The notes below the pieces were generated by a model, which was not told where the DNA came from, searched no databases, and worked only from the letters and a program-made list of their open reading frames with translations. Shown one piece after another: positions 44,529 to 53,262 of a stretch of DNA of 64,000 nucleotides. The first letter of the stretch is position 1. Every line of letters starts with the position of its first letter. Both the position numbers and the translations under genes were made by a program. Origin of the DNA: Phycisphaeraceae bacterium (GTDB lineage Bacteria > Planctomycetota > Phycisphaerae > Phycisphaerales > SM1A02); NCBI GenBank assembly GCA_019636755.1, contig JAHBWZ010000004.1, forward strand, positions 1 through 64,000. The letters are read 5' to 3'.

Positions 44529-45044
44529 TTACTGGTGCAGGTCGAATGAGCCGCGCACGCGCTCGCCGCTGCGCAGTTCGAGTTCGACCCACAGCCGGCT
44601 GTCCGCGGGCATCGGATCGGGCACGTCGGCATGCGCATGCCAGTGATTGAGCACGGACGGATCCTCCCGCTCGCCGCGGGCCCGCATGGCCCCGTCTCCA
44701 TCCTCGGTGCCGATCCAGAACCGGACCGCGGTGATGCCGCTGACGTCCCCGTCCACCCGGACATCGATCGGGACATCTCCGCCCGCGGTGACCGCGCCCT
44801 CATCCCGCGCCGCGTGCACCTGGTACGCGCCGATCCGGGTCGTGCCCAGCTCGACCGGTTCGCCGTGATGGCCATAGCCGTGGCCGCCGGCCGCGTCATG
44901 GTCATGGTCGTGATCATCATGGTCGGCCGCGGCGGCGGGTGCCGCCGGGCGCGTGGCCGTCGGTGCCGGCGCTTCCTTGCCGCACGCGGCGAGCAGCGAG
45001 AGCAGCACTGCCGTACCGGCAGCGGTCGTGAGAGATGGCTTCAT
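44529..45044 (-). CDS. His-rich lipoprotein of the metal-efflux operon
   Basis: 171 residues from ATG 45044, which overlaps the RND pump stop as ATGA. Lipobox LLAACG lies near residue 20. Next is a metal-binding-like tract ADHDDHDHDHDAAGGHGYGHHGE (split here by eye at about residues 37-60). A beta-rich domain follows, with GTTRIGAYQVHAARDEG and AVRFWIGTEDGDG. It is probably periplasmic and may buffer or hand over Zn, Co, Ni or Cu to the pump. It is last in the operon. No known family is certain. Confidence 0.75.
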   Translation of the reverse strand: MKPSLTTAAGTAVLLSLLAACGKEAPAPTATRPAAPAAAADHDDHDHDHDAAGGHGYGHHGEPVELGTTRIGAYQVHAARDEGAVTAGGDVPIDVRVDGDVSGITAVRFWIGTEDGDGAMRARGEREDPSVLNHWHAHADVPDPMPADSRLWVELELRSGERVRGSFDLHQ

Positions 45045-48000
45045 GCGTGTGTCTCCGATGCGGCACCGTTCGGCCGCGCGTGTGAGGCTCGGACCGGCAC
45101 GCGCCGGTCCGAGAGAATGAGCATGCACCCCGCCGGAACGACGACGAGGTTGAGGAACGTGGACGTGATCAGTCCGCCGAGGACGACGATCGCCAGCGGC
45201 GCGAGCAGTTCGCTTCCGGGCTCGCCGGCGGCCAGTGCCAGCGGCACCAGTCCCAGCGCCGCGCTCAGCGCGGTCATCAGGATCGGTGACAGCCGCTCCA
45301 TGGAGCCCTGCAGGATGGCGCGGTCCAGCGGCAGTCCGTCCCGCTCCATGAGTCCGCCGTAGTGATTGACCAGCAGGACGCCGTTGCGGATCGCGATGCC
45401 GAAGAGCGTCACGAATCCCACGAGGCTGGCGATCGAGACCACCGGGGCCTCGAACCGGCCGCCGCCGATGCCGAAGAGCGCGAACATGTTCGCGAACGGA
45501 TGCGCCGGCTCCGTCAGGAGAATCGCGACGATGCCGCCGATCATCGCCAGCGGCAGGTTGAACATCACCAGCAGCGCTGCCCGGAAGGAGCCGGTCGCCA
45601 CCTGGAGCAGCAGGAGCATGATCAGCAGTACGCCCGCGCCCATGATGCCGATCGTCCGGCTGGCCGACTGCTGCGCCTCGAACTGTCCGCCGTACGCCAC
45701 CGTGCAGCCGGCGCGGTGGACGATCGGATCCACCCGTGCCTGGACCTCCCGCGCGACGTGCCCCAGGTTGTATCCCGGCGCGATGTTGCAGGAGATGACC
45801 GCCTTCCGCTGCGCGTTCTCGCGCGCGATCAGGTTGCTCGCCAGTTCGGGACCGATGTCCGCCACGTCGCCCAGTCGCACGCGGGCGCCGTCCCGTCCGC
45901 GCAGCAGCAGTCCGGAGACGCGCTCGATCCGGTCACGCTCGGCCGGATCCAGCCGCACGACGATGTCATACTGCCGGACGCCCTGATTGACACGGGCAGC
46001 CGTCTCCCCGGCGATCGCGATCTGTACCTGCGCCGCCGCCATGGCCGGGGTCAGGCCCGATGCGGCGAGATCGGCCGCGCGATACCGGATGGGCAGCGTG
46101 GTCACCAGGACCTCGCGATTCGCCGCGACGTCACGTGTGCCCGGCAGTCCCTGCAGTCCGGCCTCGATTTCCTGCGCCAGCCGTCGCAGGACCGCCAGGT
46201 CGTCGCCGAAGACGCTGATGGCGATGGCGGCGGGCGTACCGGAGAGGATGTGCGAGAGCCTGTGTTCGATCGGCTGGCCGATCATCGTCGTGATGCCGGG
46301 CACATCGTGAAGTATGCGATCGATCCCGTCGCGCACCACGGCCTTCTCGAAGCCGGGCAGGACGGTCACCTCGATCTCGGAACTGCTCACCGGCTCCGCG
46401 TGTTCATCACGCTCGGCGCGCCCGGTCCTGCGTGTCACGCTCCGTACGCCCGGGAGTTCGACCAGCCGCTGTTCGACGCCGCGGGCCAGTCGATCACTCT
46501 CGACCAGCGACGTTCCCGGCGGCGCCATGAGGAACACCGTGAACGTGCCCTCGTTGAACTCGGGCAGGAAGGAGGAGCCGAACGTGCTCCCCAGCCAGAT
46601 CGTCAGCGCCGTGCCTGCGGCGGCAAGTCCCAGGACCGTCCGCCGGAAGCGCAGCGCAAGCCTGAGCGTGGGTTCATACCGCCGCTTCAGCCAGCGCACC
46701 AGGAACCCGTCACGGCCGTCGTGCCGGCCGAGGCGCCCGGCCAGCAGGTACCGGCACATCGCGGGCGTGACCGTCAGCGCCACCAGCAGCGACGCCATGA
46801 TCGACACGATGTAGGTGATGCCGAGCGGGCGGAAGAACCGTCCCTCCATGCCGCCGAGGAAGAGCAGCGGCACGAAGACGATCGCGATGATCACCGTGGC
46901 GAAGACCATCGCGCGGCGGATCTCGTTGCTGGCGTCGTAGACGACGTCCAGCACCGGCCGCCGCGCATCAGCAGGGCGCGCCGCGTTCTCACGCAGTCTC
47001 CGGAAGACGTTCTCCACGTCGATGATGGCATCGTCCACGAGCACGCCGATGGCGATCGCCAGTCCGCCGAGGGTCATCACGTTGACCGTGAGCCCCAGGC
47101 CCCACATGGCCAGCAGTGCCGCGGCCAGCGAGAGCGGGAGGGCCGTCAGCGTGATGATCGTCGTACGGACGTTCAGCAGGAAGAGAACGAGTATGACCGC
47201 GACGATGATCGTCGCGTCCCGCAGGACCGTTGTCACGTTGCGCATGGACCGATTGATGAAATCCGTCTGCCGGAAGACCGCGCGGTTGATCCTGATTCCC
47301 GGGGGCAGCCCGGCGTCGGCCTGGTCCAGGACGCGATCAACGGCCTGCGTGAGCAGCAGCGTGTTCGCGCCGGGTGCCTTCTGGACCGAAAGCACCACGG
47401 ACGGACGTCCCGCGTCCGCCGCGGTCCCCCGCTTCGGCGCACCGCCCAGCGCGACATCGGCCACCCGGCCGATGGTGATGGGCGCACCGTCACGCGTCCG
47501 GATGATCGTGGCGGCAATGTCGTCGACGGACCGGACGCGGGCGGCCTGTCGGATCGGGATCTCACGGTGCTCCACGTTCGGCAGGTAGCCGGCGCTTGCC
47601 GTGCTGTGTGACTCGCGCGCCGCGTCCACGACGTCACCGATCGTCAGCCCGTACAGGAGCAGATCCTCCTGGCGGACATGCACCTGGTACTCCGGAAGTT
47701 CACCGCCGATGGTCACGACCTGCGAGATCCCCGGCACCGCGAGGATCCGGTTGCGCAGATCGAACTCGGCGAACGCCCGCAGGTCCAGCGGCGGGACGCT
47801 CTCATCCGGAGACGACACCGCCAGCAGCATGATCTCGCCCGTGATCGACGTCATCGGGCCGATCTCCACGTGCACGCCGTCCGGGATGCGGTCCTTCGCC
47901 TCGGCAAGACGTTCGCCGACCAGTTGCCGCGCACGGTAGATGTCGGCGCCCCAGTCGAACTCCACCCAGACCATGGACAGGCTGATCGCGCTGGCGCTGC

Positions 48001-48247
48001 GGACGCGCCGCACGCCGGGCAGTCCGTTCACCGCCGTCTCGATGGGGAACGTGACGTACTGTTCCACCTCGTCCGCCGCCAGACCGCCCGCTTCGCCCAT
48101 CACCAGGACCGTGGGGGCGTTGAGTTCCGGGAAGACGTCGACCGGCAGTCTCGGAAGCTGCCACGCCGCCACGATGACCAGGAGCAGGCCGACCAGCAGG
48201 ACCGGCGCCGCGTTTCTGAGTGAGAATCCGATCAGGTACTTGAACAT
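45041..48247 (-). CDS. czcA: Heavy-metal efflux RND pump (CzcA/CusA family)
   Basis: 1068 residues, a full-length HAE-RND inner-membrane proton/metal antiporter. It has twelve membrane segments, the first in AAPVLLVGLLLVIVAAW. TM4 carries the proton-relay region GLAIAIGVLVDDAIIDVENV. Other family phrases are VFPELNAPTVLVM and EQYVTFPIETAVNGLPG near the N-terminus, and IRNGVLLVNHY near the C-terminus. It takes metal from the periplasm or cytoplasm to the outer-membrane factor. The exact metal (Co/Zn/Cd or Cu/Ag) cannot be fixed by eye. It lies between the adaptor and the His-rich lipoprotein, all on one strand. Confidence 0.96.
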   Translation of the reverse strand: MFKYLIGFSLRNAAPVLLVGLLLVIVAAWQLPRLPVDVFPELNAPTVLVMGEAGGLAADEVEQYVTFPIETAVNGLPGVRRVRSASAISLSMVWVEFDWGADIYRARQLVGERLAEAKDRIPDGVHVEIGPMTSITGEIMLLAVSSPDESVPPLDLRAFAEFDLRNRILAVPGISQVVTIGGELPEYQVHVRQEDLLLYGLTIGDVVDAARESHSTASAGYLPNVEHREIPIRQAARVRSVDDIAATIIRTRDGAPITIGRVADVALGGAPKRGTAADAGRPSVVLSVQKAPGANTLLLTQAVDRVLDQADAGLPPGIRINRAVFRQTDFINRSMRNVTTVLRDATIIVAVILVLFLLNVRTTIITLTALPLSLAAALLAMWGLGLTVNVMTLGGLAIAIGVLVDDAIIDVENVFRRLRENAARPADARRPVLDVVYDASNEIRRAMVFATVIIAIVFVPLLFLGGMEGRFFRPLGITYIVSIMASLLVALTVTPAMCRYLLAGRLGRHDGRDGFLVRWLKRRYEPTLRLALRFRRTVLGLAAAGTALTIWLGSTFGSSFLPEFNEGTFTVFLMAPPGTSLVESDRLARGVEQRLVELPGVRSVTRRTGRAERDEHAEPVSSSEIEVTVLPGFEKAVVRDGIDRILHDVPGITTMIGQPIEHRLSHILSGTPAAIAISVFGDDLAVLRRLAQEIEAGLQGLPGTRDVAANREVLVTTLPIRYRAADLAASGLTPAMAAAQVQIAIAGETAARVNQGVRQYDIVVRLDPAERDRIERVSGLLLRGRDGARVRLGDVADIGPELASNLIARENAQRKAVISCNIAPGYNLGHVAREVQARVDPIVHRAGCTVAYGGQFEAQQSASRTIGIMGAGVLLIMLLLLQVATGSFRAALLVMFNLPLAMIGGIVAILLTEPAHPFANMFALFGIGGGRFEAPVVSIASLVGFVTLFGIAIRNGVLLVNHYGGLMERDGLPLDRAILQGSMERLSPILMTALSAALGLVPLALAAGEPGSELLAPLAIVVLGGLITSTFLNLVVVPAGCMLILSDRRVPVRASHARPNGAASETHA

Positions 48248-48277
48248 GGTTCAGTCCGTACAGGTGCGGCGCGTCCC

Positions 48278-49717
48278 TCAGTGCGGATCCGCATGCCAGG
48301 TCCCGTCCGCGTGGAAATGGCCGCCCCTGGTCGCGGTCCCGCTGGTTGCCAGCAGCAGCTGGTATGCGCCGTCCAGGACGATCTCGTCACCCGCGCGCAC
48401 CCCGCTTTCGACGATCACCCAGCGGCCGTCATCGATGCCCAGGTCTGCCTCCAGCCGTATGACGCGATCGGGGTCGGCCGGATCGCGGCGGAAGATGACC
48501 GGCGTGAGTCCGTCGCGCACGACGCAGGAGAGCGGAATCGCCAGTCCACCCGCTGAAGCGCCGTCCGGCGCAAGTTCAGCGAAAGCGGAGACCCCCGCGC
48601 GCGCCCAGTCCGCCGCGGCGGACGGGGCGATGATGAGTTCCACGGTGCGCTGTTCCGGGTCCGCGCCGAGTCCCACGCGGACGACGCCGGGAATGCGCTG
48701 CTCCAGATCGTCCGACTTCGCGCGGATCGGCACGATCATCGCCGGCATGCCGTCGCGGAACCGGCCGAGATCCGACTGAAGCCCGAGCGCCCGGAAGCGG
48801 ATCGCGCCCGGATCCACCGTGACGAGCACGATCCCGCCCCGATCGAGCCACGCGCCCGGCGCCGACGGAAGCGTCTCGACGACCCCGTCCGCGACGGCCC
48901 GGATCTCGATGCGGTCGATCGCGCGCCACAACGGCTCGGCGCGCCCCTGGCGATCCGTCATCGCCTCGAGCGCCTCCGGTGTCAGTCCCGTCACCGAGGC
49001 GGCCGAGTGCATCAGCAGCGCCAGGCGGAACGCCGCGCCGGCGGCCTCCCGCTCCAGTTCCCGTTCCTGGAGTTCGAGCTGCGCGTGCTTCTCCATGACT
49101 TCACCGAGCGCGGACCTCGCCTCGTTCAGGCTGATCCGCGCCTGCGCCAGTTCCTGGGCCCTGCCGCCTCCGGCCTCGGCAACCGCCTCGATCTGCGCGA
49201 TGCGACCCGTCCAGATGTCGACCGCCTGCCGCAGCCCCTCCTCGTGCAGTTCATGCGCCCGCATCGTGGTATCGAGCGCTTCGCGGCGCGCGGCCGCCAT
49301 CCGGATGGCCGAGATCGCCTCATCGATGGCGCGCTGCATGTCCAGCCACGCCGGGGACTCGACCCGCGCGAGCAGCGTGCCCGCGGACACCGGCTGGTAC
49401 TGCTCCACGAGCAGTTCCAGCCGACCCTCCAGCGCCGTGTGGTACTCGCGTCGTGCCGTCGGAAGCCACTCGAAGCGCCCCGGAAGCCTGAGCGTGCCGG
49501 CCACCGCGCGTCGTTCCGCTCGCGCGAACGTGATGCCGAGGTTCCTCCGGACGGCGGAGGGAACGTCGACACGATTCGTGGGGGGCGTCATCCCGACCTC
49601 GGCCCCGGCCGATGCGGGCGCCGGTGCGGGCGCGCCGCGCTGCCTGCATCCCGGGACCATGCACAGAACGGCGATACTGATCAGCAGAAGGATGAACGGG
49701 TGTGTTCGTGTCGTCAT
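48278..49717 (-). CDS. czcB: RND periplasmic adaptor (CzcB/CusB-like)
   Basis: 479 residues. A lipoprotein-like N-terminus (ISIAVLCMVPGC) is followed by the membrane-fusion architecture. A barrel-sandwich half lies at about residues 70-110 (LRLPGRFEWLPTARREYHTALEGRLELLVE), a long alpha-hairpin at about 130-250 (AISAIRMAAARREALD, ELAQARISLNEARSALGEV) and a beta-barrel after 280. It bridges the inner-membrane pump and the outer-membrane factor. Its ATG overlaps the czcC stop. Confidence 0.92.
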   Translation of the reverse strand: MTTRTHPFILLLISIAVLCMVPGCRQRGAPAPAPASAGAEVGMTPPTNRVDVPSAVRRNLGITFARAERRAVAGTLRLPGRFEWLPTARREYHTALEGRLELLVEQYQPVSAGTLLARVESPAWLDMQRAIDEAISAIRMAAARREALDTTMRAHELHEEGLRQAVDIWTGRIAQIEAVAEAGGGRAQELAQARISLNEARSALGEVMEKHAQLELQERELEREAAGAAFRLALLMHSAASVTGLTPEALEAMTDRQGRAEPLWRAIDRIEIRAVADGVVETLPSAPGAWLDRGGIVLVTVDPGAIRFRALGLQSDLGRFRDGMPAMIVPIRAKSDDLEQRIPGVVRVGLGADPEQRTVELIIAPSAAADWARAGVSAFAELAPDGASAGGLAIPLSCVVRDGLTPVIFRRDPADPDRVIRLEADLGIDDGRWVIVESGVRAGDEIVLDGAYQLLLATSGTATRGGHFHADGTWHADPH

Positions 49718-51120
49718 GAATCACGCTCCATCAGTCCTGATTCCTGATCGTCCCCGAGCAGCGCGGACAGCCGTGCCGCCGCCAGGGATTCCCGACGGCT
49801 GAGGTCGATCAGCTGCCGGCGCAGGTCGTGGCTTCGGGCCAGCGCCTCGACGATGACGATGGCACTGCGCTCACCGAGCGCGATGAGCCGTCGCTCCTCC
49901 TCGAGCTGCGCGTCCATCAGCGGGATGAGTTCCGCTTCCAGGGCGGATCGGGCCTCGGCGAGTGCGGCACATTCGGCCCGCGTCATCGCCGCTTCGCCGA
50001 CGAGGCGCTGGTGCATCGACTCGAATGCCGCCTGCGCTGCGTCGCGTGCCGCGCGCGCCTCGGCGATGCCGCGGCGGTTGCCGCTGAAGATCGGAATCGG
50101 CAGCGACAGCACGGGCCCGGCCTGCCACGCGCCCTGGTCGCGCTCGACGGACGGTCCGAACGTCAGGTCGGGATACTGCCGGAGCACCTCCAGGTGCAGT
50201 CGATGTTCCGACTCCGCATGCGCCGCGCGCAGGAGCGCGAGGGCCGGATGTCTCTCCGCCAGCAGCGCGGCGTCCGCCGCGGGGTCGGCGGTGGCCGAGC
50301 CCGCGCCCGGCAGCCACCCGCCCGGAGGAGAGACCTGCGGCTCCAGCCGGACCGCCGCATCCGGCCGCAGACCGAGAACCGCGCGGAGTCCGGCCTCGGC
50401 GCGGGCATGGTCGACGCGGAGCAGCGCGCGTTCGTGGTCGCGCGACAGGCGCTCCATCCGGACAAGGCGTGCTTCCGCCCGGCTGATCTCTCCCGCGGCC
50501 GCGGCGCGGTCCGCGAGGCGCTGCACGTCCAGGAGTCGATCGACCATCCCGCCGGCCAGGTCCGCCGCCAGTCCGGATGCGGACCAGTCGATCCACAGCG
50601 CGCGGACGTCGTGCCGGATGCGCCACTCCGCCTCCCGGACGCGCTCCAGCGCCAGCACGTGCGCGGCCCCGGCGCGAGCCCGCTCCACGTCACGCCGTCC
50701 GGTCAGCGGAAGCGTGAACCCGATCGTGCCGCCGATGATCCACCGGGACGGCACGTTCTCGAGCACGCGCAGGACACTGAGTTCAAGGACGGGATCATCC
50801 AGCGCGCCGGCGTGCTCCCATGAGGCCAGCGCCACCGCCGCCTCCGCGCGGATCTCGCGGAGGGTCGGGTTGAAGCAGAGCGCGACGATCTCCGCCTCCC
50901 ACAGCGACAGGCCATCCTCCGGGCAGAAGAGTTCTCCTGCGCGGGCGCCGGACCTGCCCAGCGCCGCGGCGAACGCGCGCACCTCGTCACCGTCGGGCAG
51001 GCGCGTCGCCCACGCATCCATCATCTGCGCTGCGCTGTCCAGCGGCCTCGGGCTGTAGGACTGACAGCCCGTCATCGCGCCCGCGGTCAGCAGGAGCGCG
51101 AGCGGAATCCCTGTATGCAC
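49714..51120 (-). CDS. czcC: TolC-family outer-membrane factor (CzcC-like)
   Basis: 468 residues from GTG 51120, preceded by GGAG at 8 nt; the longer frame to 51381 has no signal peptide. Lipobox GAMTGC lies near residue 18. The body is two repeats of long amphipathic helices typical of the outer-membrane efflux protein family: FNPTLREIRAEAAVALASWEHAG, RDVERARAGAAHVLALERVREAE, ILRRQLIDLSRRESLAAARLSALLG. It forms the exit duct of the tripartite pump. It is the second gene of the operon, after the His-rich protein. Confidence 0.92.
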   Translation of the reverse strand: MHTGIPLALLLTAGAMTGCQSYSPRPLDSAAQMMDAWATRLPDGDEVRAFAAALGRSGARAGELFCPEDGLSLWEAEIVALCFNPTLREIRAEAAVALASWEHAGALDDPVLELSVLRVLENVPSRWIIGGTIGFTLPLTGRRDVERARAGAAHVLALERVREAEWRIRHDVRALWIDWSASGLAADLAGGMVDRLLDVQRLADRAAAAGEISRAEARLVRMERLSRDHERALLRVDHARAEAGLRAVLGLRPDAAVRLEPQVSPPGGWLPGAGSATADPAADAALLAERHPALALLRAAHAESEHRLHLEVLRQYPDLTFGPSVERDQGAWQAGPVLSLPIPIFSGNRRGIAEARAARDAAQAAFESMHQRLVGEAAMTRAECAALAEARSALEAELIPLMDAQLEEERRLIALGERSAIVIVEALARSHDLRRQLIDLSRRESLAAARLSALLGDDQESGLMERDS

Positions 51121-51310
51121 GATTCGATCTCCGGGGGAACAGACCGATCCGTCCGCCGCGCGGGCATGCCGGGAGCCGGCGGGCCCGACGGGCGACATTC
51201 CCTGCACATGCGATCGATGCACGGCGCGCCCACGCGCCGGCAGGACAGGAACGCCGTCCGACCGGTGCGCGCAGCGCGACAGGCGCACTCGCAGGGCGCG
51301 GGTCTGTCCG

Positions 51311-52024
51311 CTACACCTGGATGATCGTCGCGCGCAGCAGCGCGCGGTCCGACGGTGGCGATCCGCCCCGTGGGACAGCACCGCCGTGCCAGGGCGGCGG
51401 CTCCCCGTCGTCGCCGGTCAGCGCGGCGAATGCACCGTGGTGCGCCCCCGTGCCCGTGAGGACCGCCGCCGTGCAATCCGGCCCCTCCGGATACCGACCG
51501 TCCGTATCGATCGGCGCGGCCGTCCGGCCGTCCGACCGACACTCATCCACGCCGAGCGGCATGTCGAGGCAGGGCGCGTGGTGATCATCGTGATGATCAG
51601 GATGATCAGGATGATCAGCATGATCAGGGTGCCCCGTCGATCGCGACGCGTTCTCCTCGCAGGACGCGGCCGACCGGTCACCATGCGCATGATGACCGTG
51701 TCGATGCAGGCCATGCCGGTGATGGCGGCCGCCTGCATCGTGATGGGCGTGGCCGTGCGCCGTGGCGGCGGCGGAACCCGCAGACCCCGCGCATCCACTC
51801 CCGGCGTCCCGGCACCAGGCCACGAGGATTTCCGTCAGCCCGTGTCCGCCGCCGAGACAGACGCCGATTCCCCGCGGCGCGACGCCGAGCAGCGCCACGA
51901 GCACGAGCACGAAGAGCGCCACGCGGTTCGCGTTCGCCGAGGCGGAGGCTGATCTGGCCGGGAATCGAGTACGCACAGGGGTCGCCGGGACGATACGAAG
52001 CGACGCGGAGAGGCTGGAAGGCAC
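51311..52024 (-). CDS. His-rich exported protein, first in the metal-efflux operon
   Basis: 237 residues from GTG 52024; GTG at 51976 would give a more usual signal. One membrane or signal segment, VALFVLVLVALLGVAPRG, is followed by GLTEILVAWC. Two His clusters are present: AHGHAHHDAGGRHHRHGLHR and DHADHPDHPDHHDDHHAP, the second encoded by an imperfect 9-bp tandem (gatgatcag) near 51590-51625. Such clusters bind divalent metals. It may sense, store or deliver metal for the pump encoded downstream. The C-terminal 60 residues have no motif. Confidence 0.7.
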   Translation of the reverse strand: MPSSLSASLRIVPATPVRTRFPARSASASANANRVALFVLVLVALLGVAPRGIGVCLGGGHGLTEILVAWCRDAGSGCAGSAGSAAATAHGHAHHDAGGRHHRHGLHRHGHHAHGDRSAASCEENASRSTGHPDHADHPDHPDHHDDHHAPCLDMPLGVDECRSDGRTAAPIDTDGRYPEGPDCTAAVLTGTGAHHGAFAALTGDDGEPPPWHGGAVPRGGSPPSDRALLRATIIQV

Positions 52025-52269
52025 GCGACCGGGCCGACCCGGCCTGGTCTGATCGGCCGGATCCCCCGGCCGGTCCAGCCCCCCGGCGAGGCTTCCATCC
52101 TACCGCGATGACGGATCGGGGCAAGCGCTGGGACGGGGCCGCCAGTCGTGGTCTTCGCGTCCCACGCTGCGCACCGCAGCACGCCGCCGCGCCACCCGGC
52201 ACGCAGGCGCCCCCTTCGCTCCGTCGCGAGGCGGACGCCGGAGTGCGGGCGCCGTCCGGACCCGGCAGG

Positions 52270-53262
52270 TCATCCCGCGGACGCGGCGATCATCACGCGG
52301 TCCGCCAGCGTGCTGCCGACGATCACGCGCACCAGGCCCTCCGGAATGCGCAGGCGGACCGCGTCCGTCTCGATCGCTTCCAGCGTGGCGTTGTCCATCG
52401 TGCCGCCGACTTCCAGGCGCCGGACCTCGCCCGATCGCGTATTGCGCAGCCACGCTTCCGCGACACCGCGCGCCTCGGCCACGCCGGTCAGCACCCACTC
52501 GCTCCATGGAAACTGCGGCGGCGGAGGCGGCGGCGGCGGCGCGGGCCGCGGGCGCGGACCACGGTCCACCTGGCGGACCGGTTCCGGGGGCGGGGGAACA
52601 CGGAACGGATTGGCGGCAAGCAGCGCCGCCAGCCGGTCCAGCCGCCTGCGGTCATAGAGCGGCGAGTCCACGTCGTCCCCGGTGGAGACACCGGGCAGGA
52701 AGATCGTGGTGAGCGTGACGGAGAGGACGAAGCGGTCGCCGCCGTCCTTCGCGTCCAGCCGGACGCGACCCATGCGCTTCAGCCACGGTTCCGCCTCGAC
52801 GCGATCGACGACCGTGACGACCGTGTCGATCGGGCCTTCGCCGGTGAGCGTCGCATCGATCTCGATGAAGTCCGGCTCGTCGCGCAGCGATCGCCACGCC
52901 GTGCTCCGGGGCATGGCCGTCCGCGCGGGCGACAGTCGCGCCAGGGGTTTCGTCGTCGTGACGACCGGTCCGGCGAGGCCCGCCTCCTCCGCGATCCGGT
53001 TGAGGCGCGTCCGGAGTCGATGGTCGACCGTCTCGGCATCGGCACCGAGTGTCTGCGCCGCGATCGATCGGAGGCGTGCCTTCGCTTCCGGCGCCTCGTT
53101 CTCGGCACGACGTGCCACCTCGATGTTCCGCCGGAGCGCGTCGATCCGCTCGACCGCCTCGGCCCGCGGTGCGACCACCGTGCGCATCACGACCGATCGA
53201 CCGACGAAGACGCAGATCGCGCCGCCGACCACGATCGCCGCCATGGACGACAGGCGCATCAC
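52270..53262 (-). CDS. gspM: GspM/PilO-like secretion protein
   Basis: 330 residues. The start is GTG 53262 (then ATG), overlapping gspL as GTGA. One N-terminal membrane helix, SMAAIVVGGAICVFVGRSVVM, is followed by a coiled-coil segment (RIDALRRNIEVARRAENEAPEAKARL, residues 38-70) and a ferredoxin-like alpha/beta part. It ends with a Pro-rich linker (RVPPPPEPVRQVDRGPRPRP) and a small C-terminal domain of about 75 residues (ending LADRVMIAASAG). It is last in the secretion operon and fits the inner-membrane assembly platform. The identity rests on topology and position more than sequence. Confidence 0.7.
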   Translation of the reverse strand: MMRLSSMAAIVVGGAICVFVGRSVVMRTVVAPRAEAVERIDALRRNIEVARRAENEAPEAKARLRSIAAQTLGADAETVDHRLRTRLNRIAEEAGLAGPVVTTTKPLARLSPARTAMPRSTAWRSLRDEPDFIEIDATLTGEGPIDTVVTVVDRVEAEPWLKRMGRVRLDAKDGGDRFVLSVTLTTIFLPGVSTGDDVDSPLYDRRRLDRLAALLAANPFRVPPPPEPVRQVDRGPRPRPAPPPPPPPPQFPWSEWVLTGVAEARGVAEAWLRNTRSGEVRRLEVGGTMDNATLEAIETDAVRLRIPEGLVRVIVGSTLADRVMIAASAG

